Shown here: in pieces, positions 34,839 through 42,892 of the stretch
Position numbering within the stretch: the first letter of the stretch is position 1
Layout of the letters: each line of letters starts with the position of its first letter
From: Hyalangium versicolor
GTDB lineage: Bacteria; Myxococcota; Myxococcia; Myxococcales; Myxococcaceae
DNA: 64,000 bases
Assembly: GCF_020103695.1 (NCBI RefSeq)
Contig: NZ_JAHXBF010000023.1
Span: forward strand, 21,585 to 85,584
Direction of reading: 5' to 3'
The notes under the pieces: generated by a model
What the model was told of the DNA's origin: nothing
Seen by the model: the letters and a program-made list of their open reading frames with translations, nothing else
The model's database searches: none
Translations under genes and position numbers: made by a program

Positions 34839-35822
34839 TCACGGGCCCTTTTTCCAAAGTGCCATGAGGCCCATGGAGCCCCCCCACGCGGGGACTTGCC
34901 AGAGTCGCACATCCCCCGCCAGGAACTGGTGCCGGGTGAGGACGAGCTGCCCCTCCGCGAACATCTGCAAGCGGATTCCGCGCACGGGCGGGCTCCACTC
35001 CACGAAGAGCCGAGCGCCAGGAGAGAACCAGGGAGCACTGACCCTTTTCGCATTTTCCAGATCGACGCCTTCGCCCCGCAGGAGCCCCACCGAGAGCTGA
35101 GGACAGGCCCCGAAGGGGCCGGAGTGCACACAGGCGCGAGCCGTCGCGGTGACCAGCGTGCTCCGAAGTCCCGCGGAGTCGAGGCGATAGGCACGCGGAA
35201 GCCAGGCAGTTGCCCCCAGGGAGAAAGAGAAGCGCTCGAAGCGCAGGCCGCCCTCGGCATCCAAGCCGAGCTGGCGTTCGGGCAGCAGTCCCCAGGAGAG
35301 GCGTGTCCCCAGCCCCACGGTGATACCGGGAGCAAGACCCGGCTGCGGCAGGGAAGGGGGCGGGGCGCTCTGTACCGGGGGCGGGGCACTCTGTACCGGG
35401 GGCGGAGCGCTCTGCACCGGAAGCGGGGCAGGCAACGGAGCCTCGGGCTTGCCGACGAAGGGCGGAGCGAGGATGAGCGCGACGGTCAGTTCCAACGACT
35501 GACGCAGTTCCTGGCAATCCTTGAGAGAGGACGACAGCTCACGGCGGCCCTTGCGCTTTCCGGCCGCATCGAACAGCTCGACTGTCCCCCGCCAGTTCCC
35601 GCCCTCACGACTGACGTGGAGTCGCAGCCTCTCGGGGGCCGAGTCATCGATCGGGTCTCTCCCCAACAGTGTCGAGAGCGACTGATGCAGGGCTTCCTGC
35701 GTCACGCAGTCCGAGGCGGTGGCATCTCGAATGTAGTCGAGCCGGACCGTCGAAGGTCCCGCGCTGGCCCGAGGCGCCGCCCAGAACAGTATCAGCAGCC
35801 CCAGCCGCACTAGAGGTGACAT
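34839..35822 (-). CDS. Secreted outer-membrane-like protein of a sigma-factor operon
   Basis: This 327-aa protein has a signal peptide (LVRLGLLILFWAAPRASA). A domain with GGNWRGTVELFDAAGKRKGRRELSSSL (TPR- or TolB-like beta strands) is followed by a Pro-rich PVQSAPP repeat and a C-terminal half of amphipathic strands (LGTRLSWGLLPERQLGLDAEGG, RLFVEWSPPVRGIRLQMFAEG) resembling a small barrel. It ends 34 bp before the ECF sigma gene, suggesting a cell-envelope sensor role in that system. ATG 35822 gives the signal peptide; the frame extends to 35852. Confidence 0.75.
   Translation of the reverse strand: MSPLVRLGLLILFWAAPRASAGPSTVRLDYIRDATASDCVTQEALHQSLSTLLGRDPIDDSAPERLRLHVSREGGNWRGTVELFDAAGKRKGRRELSSSLKDCQELRQSLELTVALILAPPFVGKPEAPLPAPLPVQSAPPPVQSAPPPVQSAPPPSLPQPGLAPGITVGLGTRLSWGLLPERQLGLDAEGGLRFERFSFSLGATAWLPRAYRLDSAGLRSTLVTATARACVHSGPFGACPQLSVGLLRGEGVDLENAKRVSAPWFSPGARLFVEWSPPVRGIRLQMFAEGQLVLTRHQFLAGDVRLWQVPAWGGSMGLMALWKKGP
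35359..35424. repeat. Three tandem 21-bp units coding PVQSAPP
   Basis: GGGGCGCTCTGTACCGGGGGC and two close variants lie in tandem inside the OMP-like gene and encode a Pro-rich hinge. Slippage could change copy number. Confidence 0.75.
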
Positions 35823-36021
35823 GTCGCGCGCAGAATCTACCCGCTCGTCCATTCCGGCGGAATGGGGCCCTGGGCTGCCTGGGCCCAGGTCACTCTTGGC
35901 AGACCTCCTGAGACCTGCACTCCGGAGAAACCTTTTCAGACAGACGGCACATGGTACCTCCCAGGTTGCCAGGTGCCGTCACCTTGATGCGCCGCATCCT
36001 GGAGAGTGGGGCGGCGCCCGC

Positions 36022-36939
36022 TCACGGTTCGTAGTTGTCGACGGTGCCGTTCCCATCGCCGTCGACGTAGGGGCGCCAGTTGGGAATCGTCGCTGTCACG
36101 CCGCGCGTCTCGTAATAGAGCGAGAGATATTTCGACACCGGGCCCCAACACTGCGGCCGGCAAAAGACGCTGGCCTGATCCGTGGCGTCCGCGAGCTGAT
36201 GTTGCGCGGAGCGGATGTCATCGGAGAAGGACGCAAGCCCCCCAGTGCCCTCGAATTCCATGCGCATCCGTGTCTGGGTCTCGCTGAAGGAGGCTCCCAT
36301 GCCGGGGACCGGCCCAGGGAAATTGCCGAGCCGAGTCAACTTCAGGTTGGCCACCCCCAGCACCGTGGACGAGAGCGCGAGCAGGATGGCATTGGCCTCC
36401 CCATCCTGGGAGAGATCCAGCTGATGGAAGGGGGGGGATGAGGCACCCGGTGGCAGACCGAAAGCGCCGAGGAGCTCGCCGCGCGACTGCGCCTCCGCAT
36501 CGGAGTAACCCATCCCCTGCCCCATCAGTTGACGCAGCCGCGCGCTCTGCAGGTCCGTGAGCACGTTGAGGGCCGCATGGACCGATGAACCCTCGCCCGG
36601 GTCCGAGCCTTCCACCGGGACGATGGCGCGCATGTCGATGGGCCCGTCGAAGGGCGAGAAGTGCAGCTCGTCGTAGGCGTAGCCGCTGACCCGCACCTCG
36701 ACGAATGGCGACTGGATCGTCGCGTCCAGGGAGAACGCACCGAAGTCATCCCGCGTGTCGGTGAAGTACACCACGCCCTCCGCGGCGAGCTGGGAGTCGA
36801 GTTCCTGGACCGTCACCAGGGAGCCCACCTGGAATGGCCCCTTCTGCGCCAACCCCTCCAGGGAGTACTCCCGCGGCCCGCAGCTCATCGAGAGCAGCAG
36901 GACGAAGAAAAAAGAAACACCCACTCGCATATTCGTCAT
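36022..36939 (-). CDS. Putative lipoprotein, unknown function
   Basis: From ATG 36939 (or the nearby ATG 36930) the product is 305 aa with a lipobox (LLLSMSC) after GVSFFFVLLLSMSC. A beta-rich domain (LAQKGPFQVGSLVTVQELD, VEVRVSGYAYDELHFSPFDG) resembles a carboxypeptidase-regulatory-like fold. It ends in DGDGNGTVDNYEP, a Ca-binding DxDxN motif like those of dockerin or EF-hand domains. The frame upstream to 37296 is antisense to other genes and rejected. Family not recognised; probably surface-exposed. Confidence 0.8.
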   Translation of the reverse strand: MTNMRVGVSFFFVLLLSMSCGPREYSLEGLAQKGPFQVGSLVTVQELDSQLAAEGVVYFTDTRDDFGAFSLDATIQSPFVEVRVSGYAYDELHFSPFDGPIDMRAIVPVEGSDPGEGSSVHAALNVLTDLQSARLRQLMGQGMGYSDAEAQSRGELLGAFGLPPGASSPPFHQLDLSQDGEANAILLALSSTVLGVANLKLTRLGNFPGPVPGMGASFSETQTRMRMEFEGTGGLASFSDDIRSAQHQLADATDQASVFCRPQCWGPVSKYLSLYYETRGVTATIPNWRPYVDGDGNGTVDNYEP

Positions 36940-37103
36940 GGGACGGCATCTTCTCACAGAGCGATTGATGCAGGGACTCGGGACTCGCAGAGCTCCGAAA
37001 CGCGTCAGCCCGCATGGTTCATGAACCCCGAGGCTCCGTTCTCCAGAGGAACGAGGAGTGAGCTCTTGAATCTTCCCCTGTGAATTCTCGGAGAAAACCC
37101 CGT

Positions 37104-37277
37104 ATGTCATTGCGCACTTTCCTTCATCACACGGCTCTGATGGCCGTGGTTCTGCTCTCCCTGCCTGGGGCCACCTGGGCCCAGATCGCTGTTTCAGGGC
37201 AGGTGCGCTTCGCCGATGGCAGCATCGCCTCGGAAGCCGTGGTCTACGACGTGGGGGGTCATAGGAAGAGCTTGTAG
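37104..37277 (+). pseudogene. Truncated secreted-protein gene (5' fragment)
   Basis: ATG 37104 opens a clean signal peptide (LMAVVLLSLPGATWAQ) followed by a strand that begins a carboxypeptidase-regulatory-like domain (VSGQVRFADGSIASEAVVYDVGG). The frame then meets the end of the convergent ilvA gene and stops after about 58 codons. Proteins beginning this way are normally much longer, so the gene appears to have been cut off by the ilvA insertion. Confidence 0.7.
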
Positions 37278-38794
37278 ATGGGGTTCTGGCTCTCATCCCA
37301 GTAGCGGTAGCCGAGTGTCGCGAGAAACGTCGCGAAGGTGCCCATTTCCTCCGGCGGAACCTGCAGGCCGATCAGGATGCGGCCGACGTCTCCGCCTTGT
37401 GAGCGGTAATGGCACAGGGAGATGTTCCAGTTGGGCGCCATGCTGTTCAGGAAGCGCATCAGCGCACCTGGGCGCTCGGGGAATTCGAAGCGGTAGAGCA
37501 GCTCGTCCCGGGCCAGCGCGCTCTTGCCGCCGACCAGGTGGCGCAGGTGGGTCTTGGCCAGCTCGTCGTGCGTCAAGTCCAGCGTCTTGAAGCCATGATC
37601 CTCGAAGCGCCGGGCGACATTCCCGGATTCGCCGCGGTCGGCGATCTGCACGCCAACGAAGACATGCGCCAGTTCCTTGTCGCTGATGCGGTAATTGAAC
37701 TCGGTCACGTTGCGTGGACCCACCAGCGAGCAGAAGCGCTTGAAGCTGCCGCGCTGCTCCGGCAGCGTCACCGCGAACAGCGCTTCGCGTGCCTCGCCCA
37801 GCTCAGCGCGCTCCGCCACGAAGCGCAGCCGATCGAAGTTCATGTTGGCGCCGCTGCACACGGTGATCAGCGTCTGGTTCTTGACCGGCATCTGGCTTGA
37901 TTCGGCGCGCTCGATATAGGCCTTGGCACCGGCCACAGCCAGGGCACCGGCCGGCTCAAGGATCGAGCGAGTGTCGGTGAACACGTCCTTGATTGCGGCG
38001 CTGATCGCATCGGTATCGACCAGCACCACTTCGTCCACGTACCGCTGAGCCAGACGGAAGGTTTCCTCTCCGACCAAACGCACCGCCGTGCCATCCGAGA
38101 ACAGGCCAACGTCCAGCAGGGTGACTCGTTCGCCCGCCTTCAGGCTGCGCGCCATCGCATCCGAATCCTGCGTCTGGACACCCACGATGCGGATGTCCGG
38201 GCGGATCTGCTTCACGTAGGCCGCGATCCCCGCCAGCATGCCGCCGCCGCCGATGGGAACGAAGATCGCGTGGATCGGGCCGGAGTGCTGGCGCAGGATC
38301 TCCAGTCCAATCGTGCCCTGCCCCGCGATCACGTCCGGATCGTCGAAGGGATGTACGAAGGTGAGCTTCTGCTCTGCTTCCAGCGTGATCGCGTGGTTGT
38401 AGGCGTCCGTATAGGAGTCGCCGTGCAGGACGATCTGCACGCTGGCGCCTCCACGCGCCTTGACGGCCTCGATCTTCAGCGGCGGCGTGGTGGTGGGCAT
38501 CACGATCAGCGCACGGCAGCCCAGGCGGGCGGCCGACAGGGCCACGCCCTGCGCATGATTCCCGGCGGAGGCACAGATGACGCCGCGCTTCAACTGCGCG
38601 TCGCTCAAATGGGCCATCTTGTTGTAGGCGCCGCGAACCTTGAAGCTGAAGACGTCCTGCACGTCCTCGCGCTTGAAATAGATGCGGTTCTGGTAGCGCT
38701 GAGAGAGGGTCGGCGCCAGCTCGAGCGGGGTCTCGGAGGCGACGTCGTAGACCCGTGCGGTCAGGATTTTCTTCAGGTAGTCGATGGTCCGAGT
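37259..38794 (-). CDS. ilvA: Biosynthetic threonine ammonia-lyase (IlvA), missing its start codon
   Basis: The open frame is about 511 codons. It shows the PLP-binding Lys in SFKVRGAYNK, a glycine loop (PIGGGGMLAG), Ser/Gly cofactor contacts and two C-terminal ACT-like regulatory domains (FAVTLPEQRGSF, then YRFEFPERPGALM). The enzyme deaminates threonine to 2-oxobutanoate, the first step of isoleucine synthesis, with feedback inhibition through the ACT-like domains. Upstream of the usual family start (DYLKKILTARVYDVA) there is TAG at 38797-38795 and no in-frame ATG/GTG/TTG; the first in-frame GTG is at 38662, which would drop 44 conserved residues. An ATG near 38817 reads in another frame, so a one-base indel or junction probably removed the start. 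Likely of gamma/beta-proteobacterial ancestry; function doubtful. Confidence 0.85.
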   Translation of the reverse strand, partial: TRTIDYLKKILTARVYDVASETPLELAPTLSQRYQNRIYFKREDVQDVFSFKVRGAYNKMAHLSDAQLKRGVICASAGNHAQGVALSAARLGCRALIVMPTTTPPLKIEAVKARGGASVQIVLHGDSYTDAYNHAITLEAEQKLTFVHPFDDPDVIAGQGTIGLEILRQHSGPIHAIFVPIGGGGMLAGIAAYVKQIRPDIRIVGVQTQDSDAMARSLKAGERVTLLDVGLFSDGTAVRLVGEETFRLAQRYVDEVVLVDTDAISAAIKDVFTDTRSILEPAGALAVAGAKAYIERAESSQMPVKNQTLITVCSGANMNFDRLRFVAERAELGEAREALFAVTLPEQRGSFKRFCSLVGPRNVTEFNYRISDKELAHVFVGVQIADRGESGNVARRFEDHGFKTLDLTHDELAKTHLRHLVGGKSALARDELLYRFEFPERPGALMRFLNSMAPNWNISLCHYRSQGGDVGRILIGLQVPPEEMGTFATFLATLGYRYWDESQNPIYKLFL

Positions 38795-38938
38795 CTACCC
38801 ACAATTGAGATTCCGAGCATCCCCCTATTGGGGCCGCCGTGTAGGCACTAGGTCCAATATCCTCCGCCAGATACCCCGTGTATACGGAGTGTGGACGCGA
38901 TCAAGCAGACGCTCTTACAAAAAATACAGGGGATTTGT

Positions 38939-40675
38939 GTGAGCACTTTGGGAAAGCCTTTCTCACCAGCAGTGGTCGGATTGCTTGCGACAGTGCTCAG
39001 CACGGGCGTCGCACACGCACAGTTCAATGCCTATGTCGCCAATTCAGGCAACACCTCGGTGCGGATTATCGACACGGCCACCAATACCGAGACCGGTAGC
39101 ATCTCAGGGACGGGCTCCCGGAATCTCCGACTGAGCGCCGACGGCAAGCGCCTGTTCTCGACGAGCTCCAACGCGGTGCAGATCATCGATACGACGACGA
39201 ATTCGGTGCTCGCCAGCATTCCCACGGGCAACCTCGTGACGGCGGTGGCTCCCACCAACCGGGGGACCCTCTATACGTGCAACAACGGGAGCGCCACCCT
39301 CTCCGTCATCGATCTCGCCACCAACACGGTCACCTCGACGATAAGCTCGATAGGTTGCGCAACCTTGGAGAGCACTCCTGACGGAGCGTTCGTCTGGGTC
39401 ACGGTCGGCAGTACTTCGGGCTCTTCGGTTGCTGTCTTCGACGCAGCTACGAACACGATGGTGGCGACCTTCAACACGGGGCATGGGAACAATGGTGCCA
39501 ACTGGCTCGCGTTCTCACCCGATGGGGCCTTCGCGTACGCAGCGTTCTTTACCGCCAACGTCGTGACGGTGATAGACACAGCGACTCGCGCGGAGCTGGC
39601 CGCCGTGCCGGTGGGTTCGATCCCTGTCTACGTCGCCGTCAAGCCGGACGGGAGCGAGCTCTACGTGCCCAACCTGACGGGCAACAACGTGTCGGTGATC
39701 GACACGGCGACGCTGAGCGTGGTGGGCACAGTGCCGGTGGGCACGCAGCCACGAGTCGTGGCGTTCTCGGCGGACGGGGCTCGTGCGTATGTGACGAACA
39801 CCGGCGGCGGCAACATCTCGGTGATCGACACGGCGACGCGCACGGTGACGACGACGATCTCGAACTTCTCCAATCCTTGGGGCATTGCCCTCATGAGCGA
39901 CCCCGATCATGACGGCATCGCGCAGAACGTCGACAACTGCCCGTTCGTGGCGAACGCCGATCAGGTGGACACAGACAATGATCACATCGGCGACGCGTGC
40001 GACCCGGACAAGGACAACGATGGCGTGACGGACGCCAGCGATAACTGTCCGCTGGTGGCCAACCCCGATCAGACCAATACGGACAGCGACAGTGCGGGCG
40101 ATGTCTGTGACCCGGACGATGACAACGACGGCGTGACGGACGCCAGCGACAACTGCCCGCTGGTGGCCAACCCCGATCAGGCCAATCTGGATGGCGACAG
40201 TCTGGGCGATGCCTGCGACACAGACCGCGATGGTGACGGTGTCATGGATGGCGCGGACAACTGCCCGCTGGTGGCCAACCCCGATCAGGCCAACGCCGAC
40301 AACGACAGCGAGGGCGACGCCTGTGACGCGGACGACGACAACGACGGCGTGCTCGACGGGACGGACAACTGCCCGCTGGTGGCCAACCCCAATCAGGTCA
40401 ACACCGACCATGACGCCAATGGCGATGCCTGTGATGCGGACGATGACAACGACAGCGTGGCGGACGCCACCGACAACTGCCCGCTGGTGGCCAACCCCGA
40501 TCAGGCGGACAAGGATGGTGACGGCGTGGGCGACGCCTGCGACAGCGACTTCCCTGGGGATTCACCTCCTGGCAAGCCCGACAGCGGGTGCGGTTGCTCC
40601 ACGGGTTCGGTACCGAGCGCGCTGTTGTTCTGGTTGGCGGGGCTCGTCTTGGTCCGGCGCCGGCGTCAGCAGTGA
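38939..40675 (+). CDS. YVTN-propeller / thrombospondin-3 repeat protein with MYXO-CTERM tail
   Basis: From GTG 38939 the product is 578 aa. The start follows AGGGGA with a 5-bp gap and gives a proper signal peptide ending VAHA; GTG 38891 is also in frame. Residues 30-325 form a beta-propeller (VSVIDTAT, NISVIDTATRTV repeats). Six thrombospondin type-3 repeats follow (NCPLVANPDQ..D.D..GDACD), which bind Ca through Asp-rich loops. The end is a MYXO-CTERM-like signal: CGCST, a hydrophobic helix (ALLFWLAGLVLV) and RRRRQQ. Such tails direct surface anchoring in myxobacteria. Function probably adhesion or matrix binding. Confidence 0.93.
   Translation: MSTLGKPFSPAVVGLLATVLSTGVAHAQFNAYVANSGNTSVRIIDTATNTETGSISGTGSRNLRLSADGKRLFSTSSNAVQIIDTTTNSVLASIPTGNLVTAVAPTNRGTLYTCNNGSATLSVIDLATNTVTSTISSIGCATLESTPDGAFVWVTVGSTSGSSVAVFDAATNTMVATFNTGHGNNGANWLAFSPDGAFAYAAFFTANVVTVIDTATRAELAAVPVGSIPVYVAVKPDGSELYVPNLTGNNVSVIDTATLSVVGTVPVGTQPRVVAFSADGARAYVTNTGGGNISVIDTATRTVTTTISNFSNPWGIALMSDPDHDGIAQNVDNCPFVANADQVDTDNDHIGDACDPDKDNDGVTDASDNCPLVANPDQTNTDSDSAGDVCDPDDDNDGVTDASDNCPLVANPDQANLDGDSLGDACDTDRDGDGVMDGADNCPLVANPDQANADNDSEGDACDADDDNDGVLDGTDNCPLVANPNQVNTDHDANGDACDADDDNDSVADATDNCPLVANPDQADKDGDGVGDACDSDFPGDSPPGKPDSGCGCSTGSVPSALLFWLAGLVLVRRRRQQ
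39940..40525. repeat. Tandem repeats coding thrombospondin-3 loops
   Basis: The 30-bp core encoding NCPLVANPDQ recurs six times at intervals of about 105-117 bp with very little change, so the DNA itself is repetitive and prone to recombination. Confidence 0.85.
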
Positions 40676-40757
40676 GGGCCATGCCTCTCGGCTACCAGTC
40701 CCAGTTGCTGGGCGTTACCCAGCACCTGGGTCATGTTCCGGATGCTCCAGGAATGGT

Positions 40758-42791
40758 TCAGCAGCCGCAGCCACAGCCGCACTGAGGGGCCCTGATCCAG
40801 TCGACGCCGTCGAAGCTGCCAACCTGGGTGTCCCAGCAAGGCCGCTTCCGGACATCCGCCGTCCTGAGCAGGAAGCGCTGCCCACCCACGAGCTGTCCCT
40901 GGGCGTCGAACGCAGTGACGTCCAGTTCGAACACCTCGGCCCCCGTGGGGCGGCGTCCGTCCGGTACGAAGCGCACGTGCAAGGTGCCGAACTCCCCCGG
41001 CTTCAGCGGCGGCCCCAGGAACTTCACGGGACGCGTGATGAGGAGCCGCCCGTCCTCCAGCCGCTGGAAACCGTCGCCTCGAAGGTCTCCCTTGGCCCAT
41101 CGCTCGAGCGCGTCGCCCCGGAACTCCACCAGCAGATACCCCCAGTCGAAGAGCGAGCCACCACGCTGCCTCGGTGTGTCGAAGACGAGCACCGTCTCCT
41201 GCCGCTCACGCCCGAGGTTCCCCAGCACCACGTCGGCGAAGCGCCCCCCGTCTCCATCCGTGTCGACCACCGTGATGTTCTTCCAGACGATGTTGTTGTT
41301 GTTCTGCACGTTGGCGTAGAGGTTTCCCGTCTCGGGCGTCGTCATTCCGAAGGGCGCAACCGGCGATGTCTCGATGCGCGCCAGCAGGCAGAAGTGCGCC
41401 TTGTCCGCGCCAAAGGCGGCGTAATCCGAAGGGTCGGGCGGCGTCCAGTCGAAGGACAGGATCTCCGTGTCTCCTCCGGCCACCGTGACGGACTGGCTGC
41501 CGATGAGCCCACCCATCAACGCCGGTACCGTGACACTGCCATCCCACGGCGCAGGCCAGGACAGAGCCACGGAGGCCTTCGCCCAGTAGAGCTTCACCGT
41601 GCCCGATTGCGAGCCCACAGGTGAGCAGGCGCGATTGCGGACGCGCACGTAGACATGGTTCAGCTGCTCACCTCGTGGGTTCTGGTGATCCTGATTGGTG
41701 AGCCCATCCGGCGCGTTGCGCACCCAGATGTCATCGCTGATCCACATGGGGTTCGCGCTGGGATCCGGCTCGGCACCCGTGTCATCGGCATTGTCCTGCA
41801 TCCAGAGATCCGGCACCGCGCCGGCGCTCACCGGAACGAGCCCGTCCGAAGAGAGGATGCTCGCGCGCGCCACGGACAGTGTCGCGTTCATCCGCGTCGC
41901 CTGATCCTGCGTGAACATGAACATCGCCGCGTCATCGACGTAGTCCATGTAGTTCATGAACATGTCGCCGTTCGGCCCGTTGCCACACGAGACATGCGGG
42001 AAGGCGGGCGTCCCGAAGTTCATGATTCCCTGGTTGGGAGTGTCCGCGCACTCGTCGGACTGGCTGCAGATGGCCCCGGACTCGTCGTCCCCCCAGATGT
42101 CGAGCAGGTTGAGCCAGTGGCCAATTTCGTGCGTCGCGGTGCGTCCGCGATTGAACGGCGCCGCCGCCGTGCCAATGGTGCCGAAGGCATCCGTGCGGAC
42201 AACGAAGCCATCCAGATCCGCAGGCCCGCCAGGGAAGGTGGCGAACCCGAGGAGCGTGTCCGTGAAGTTGGCGACCCACATGTTCAGATATCGGTCCGAG
42301 GGCCATGGATCCGCGCCCCCCGTCGCCGCGGACTTGACGTTGTTACGGGTCGCCATGGTGAAGCCCGTCGTCGCGGTGAAGGTGCGGGTGATTCCATTGG
42401 TGGAGCCGCAGGCTGGATCGCGCACGGCGAGCGCGAACTCGATGCGTGTATCGGCGGCGACTCCCGCGAAGACCGCCGGCACGCTGGCTGCGTCCGCATT
42501 CATCCGGCGGAAGTCAGCGTTCAGCACGTTGATCTGAGACTGGATCTGGGCATCGCTGACGTTCTGCGCCGCCGTATTCCACACCACGTGCACGACGACG
42601 GGAATGCGGACGATGCCTGTCCTCAGCCCGGCGTCCGCGTAGCGCGCGATGAACTGGCGTGTCTCCAGTTCGATCTCACGTCGCCTGCGACGGTACTCGG
42701 GAGAGAGACGGGCCAGGCGGCGATGCTCATCCATCGTCGCGCAGGTTCGGCGGTACTGGCCACCCTCGTTCGGCTCACGGCGCTTGGGCAT
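40758..42791 (-). CDS. M43-like metalloprotease with altered zinc motif
   Basis: This 677-aa protein has no signal peptide from ATG 42791 (GGAGGAAA upstream). The catalytic motif is HEIGHWLNLLDIWGD at residues 221-235, then CADTPNQG and the Met-turn MNYMDYV, matching pappalysin-type M43 enzymes. The third zinc ligand, His at position 231 in most members (…LNLRHIWGDD…), is Asp here. A C-terminal beta-sandwich region and a CGCGCGC tail follow. M43 proteases cleave proteins after proline-poor sites and need Zn and Ca. Export by a non-classical route or cytoplasmic location is undecided; activity of the Asp variant is untested. Confidence 0.88.
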   Translation of the reverse strand: MPKRREPNEGGQYRRTCATMDEHRRLARLSPEYRRRRREIELETRQFIARYADAGLRTGIVRIPVVVHVVWNTAAQNVSDAQIQSQINVLNADFRRMNADAASVPAVFAGVAADTRIEFALAVRDPACGSTNGITRTFTATTGFTMATRNNVKSAATGGADPWPSDRYLNMWVANFTDTLLGFATFPGGPADLDGFVVRTDAFGTIGTAAAPFNRGRTATHEIGHWLNLLDIWGDDESGAICSQSDECADTPNQGIMNFGTPAFPHVSCGNGPNGDMFMNYMDYVDDAAMFMFTQDQATRMNATLSVARASILSSDGLVPVSAGAVPDLWMQDNADDTGAEPDPSANPMWISDDIWVRNAPDGLTNQDHQNPRGEQLNHVYVRVRNRACSPVGSQSGTVKLYWAKASVALSWPAPWDGSVTVPALMGGLIGSQSVTVAGGDTEILSFDWTPPDPSDYAAFGADKAHFCLLARIETSPVAPFGMTTPETGNLYANVQNNNNIVWKNITVVDTDGDGGRFADVVLGNLGRERQETVLVFDTPRQRGGSLFDWGYLLVEFRGDALERWAKGDLRGDGFQRLEDGRLLITRPVKFLGPPLKPGEFGTLHVRFVPDGRRPTGAEVFELDVTAFDAQGQLVGGQRFLLRTADVRKRPCWDTQVGSFDGVDWIRAPQCGCGCGC

Positions 42792-42892
42792 GGGGGTTTC
42801 CTCCAACGAGGTGGAGTGAGCCGGCCGTGTTTGTGATGCATGGATGGGGGATTCCCCCAAGTGTCAGAGCAGGCCGGTATGGGCGAGCGGAC

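Noticed and set aside
35359..35424. Minisatellite or mobile repeat
   Set aside because: The repeat is coding (PVQSAPP) and confined to one gene.
39940..40525. CRISPR-like regularly spaced repeats
   Set aside because: The repeats are in frame and encode thrombospondin-3 loops; there are no unique spacers or cas genes.
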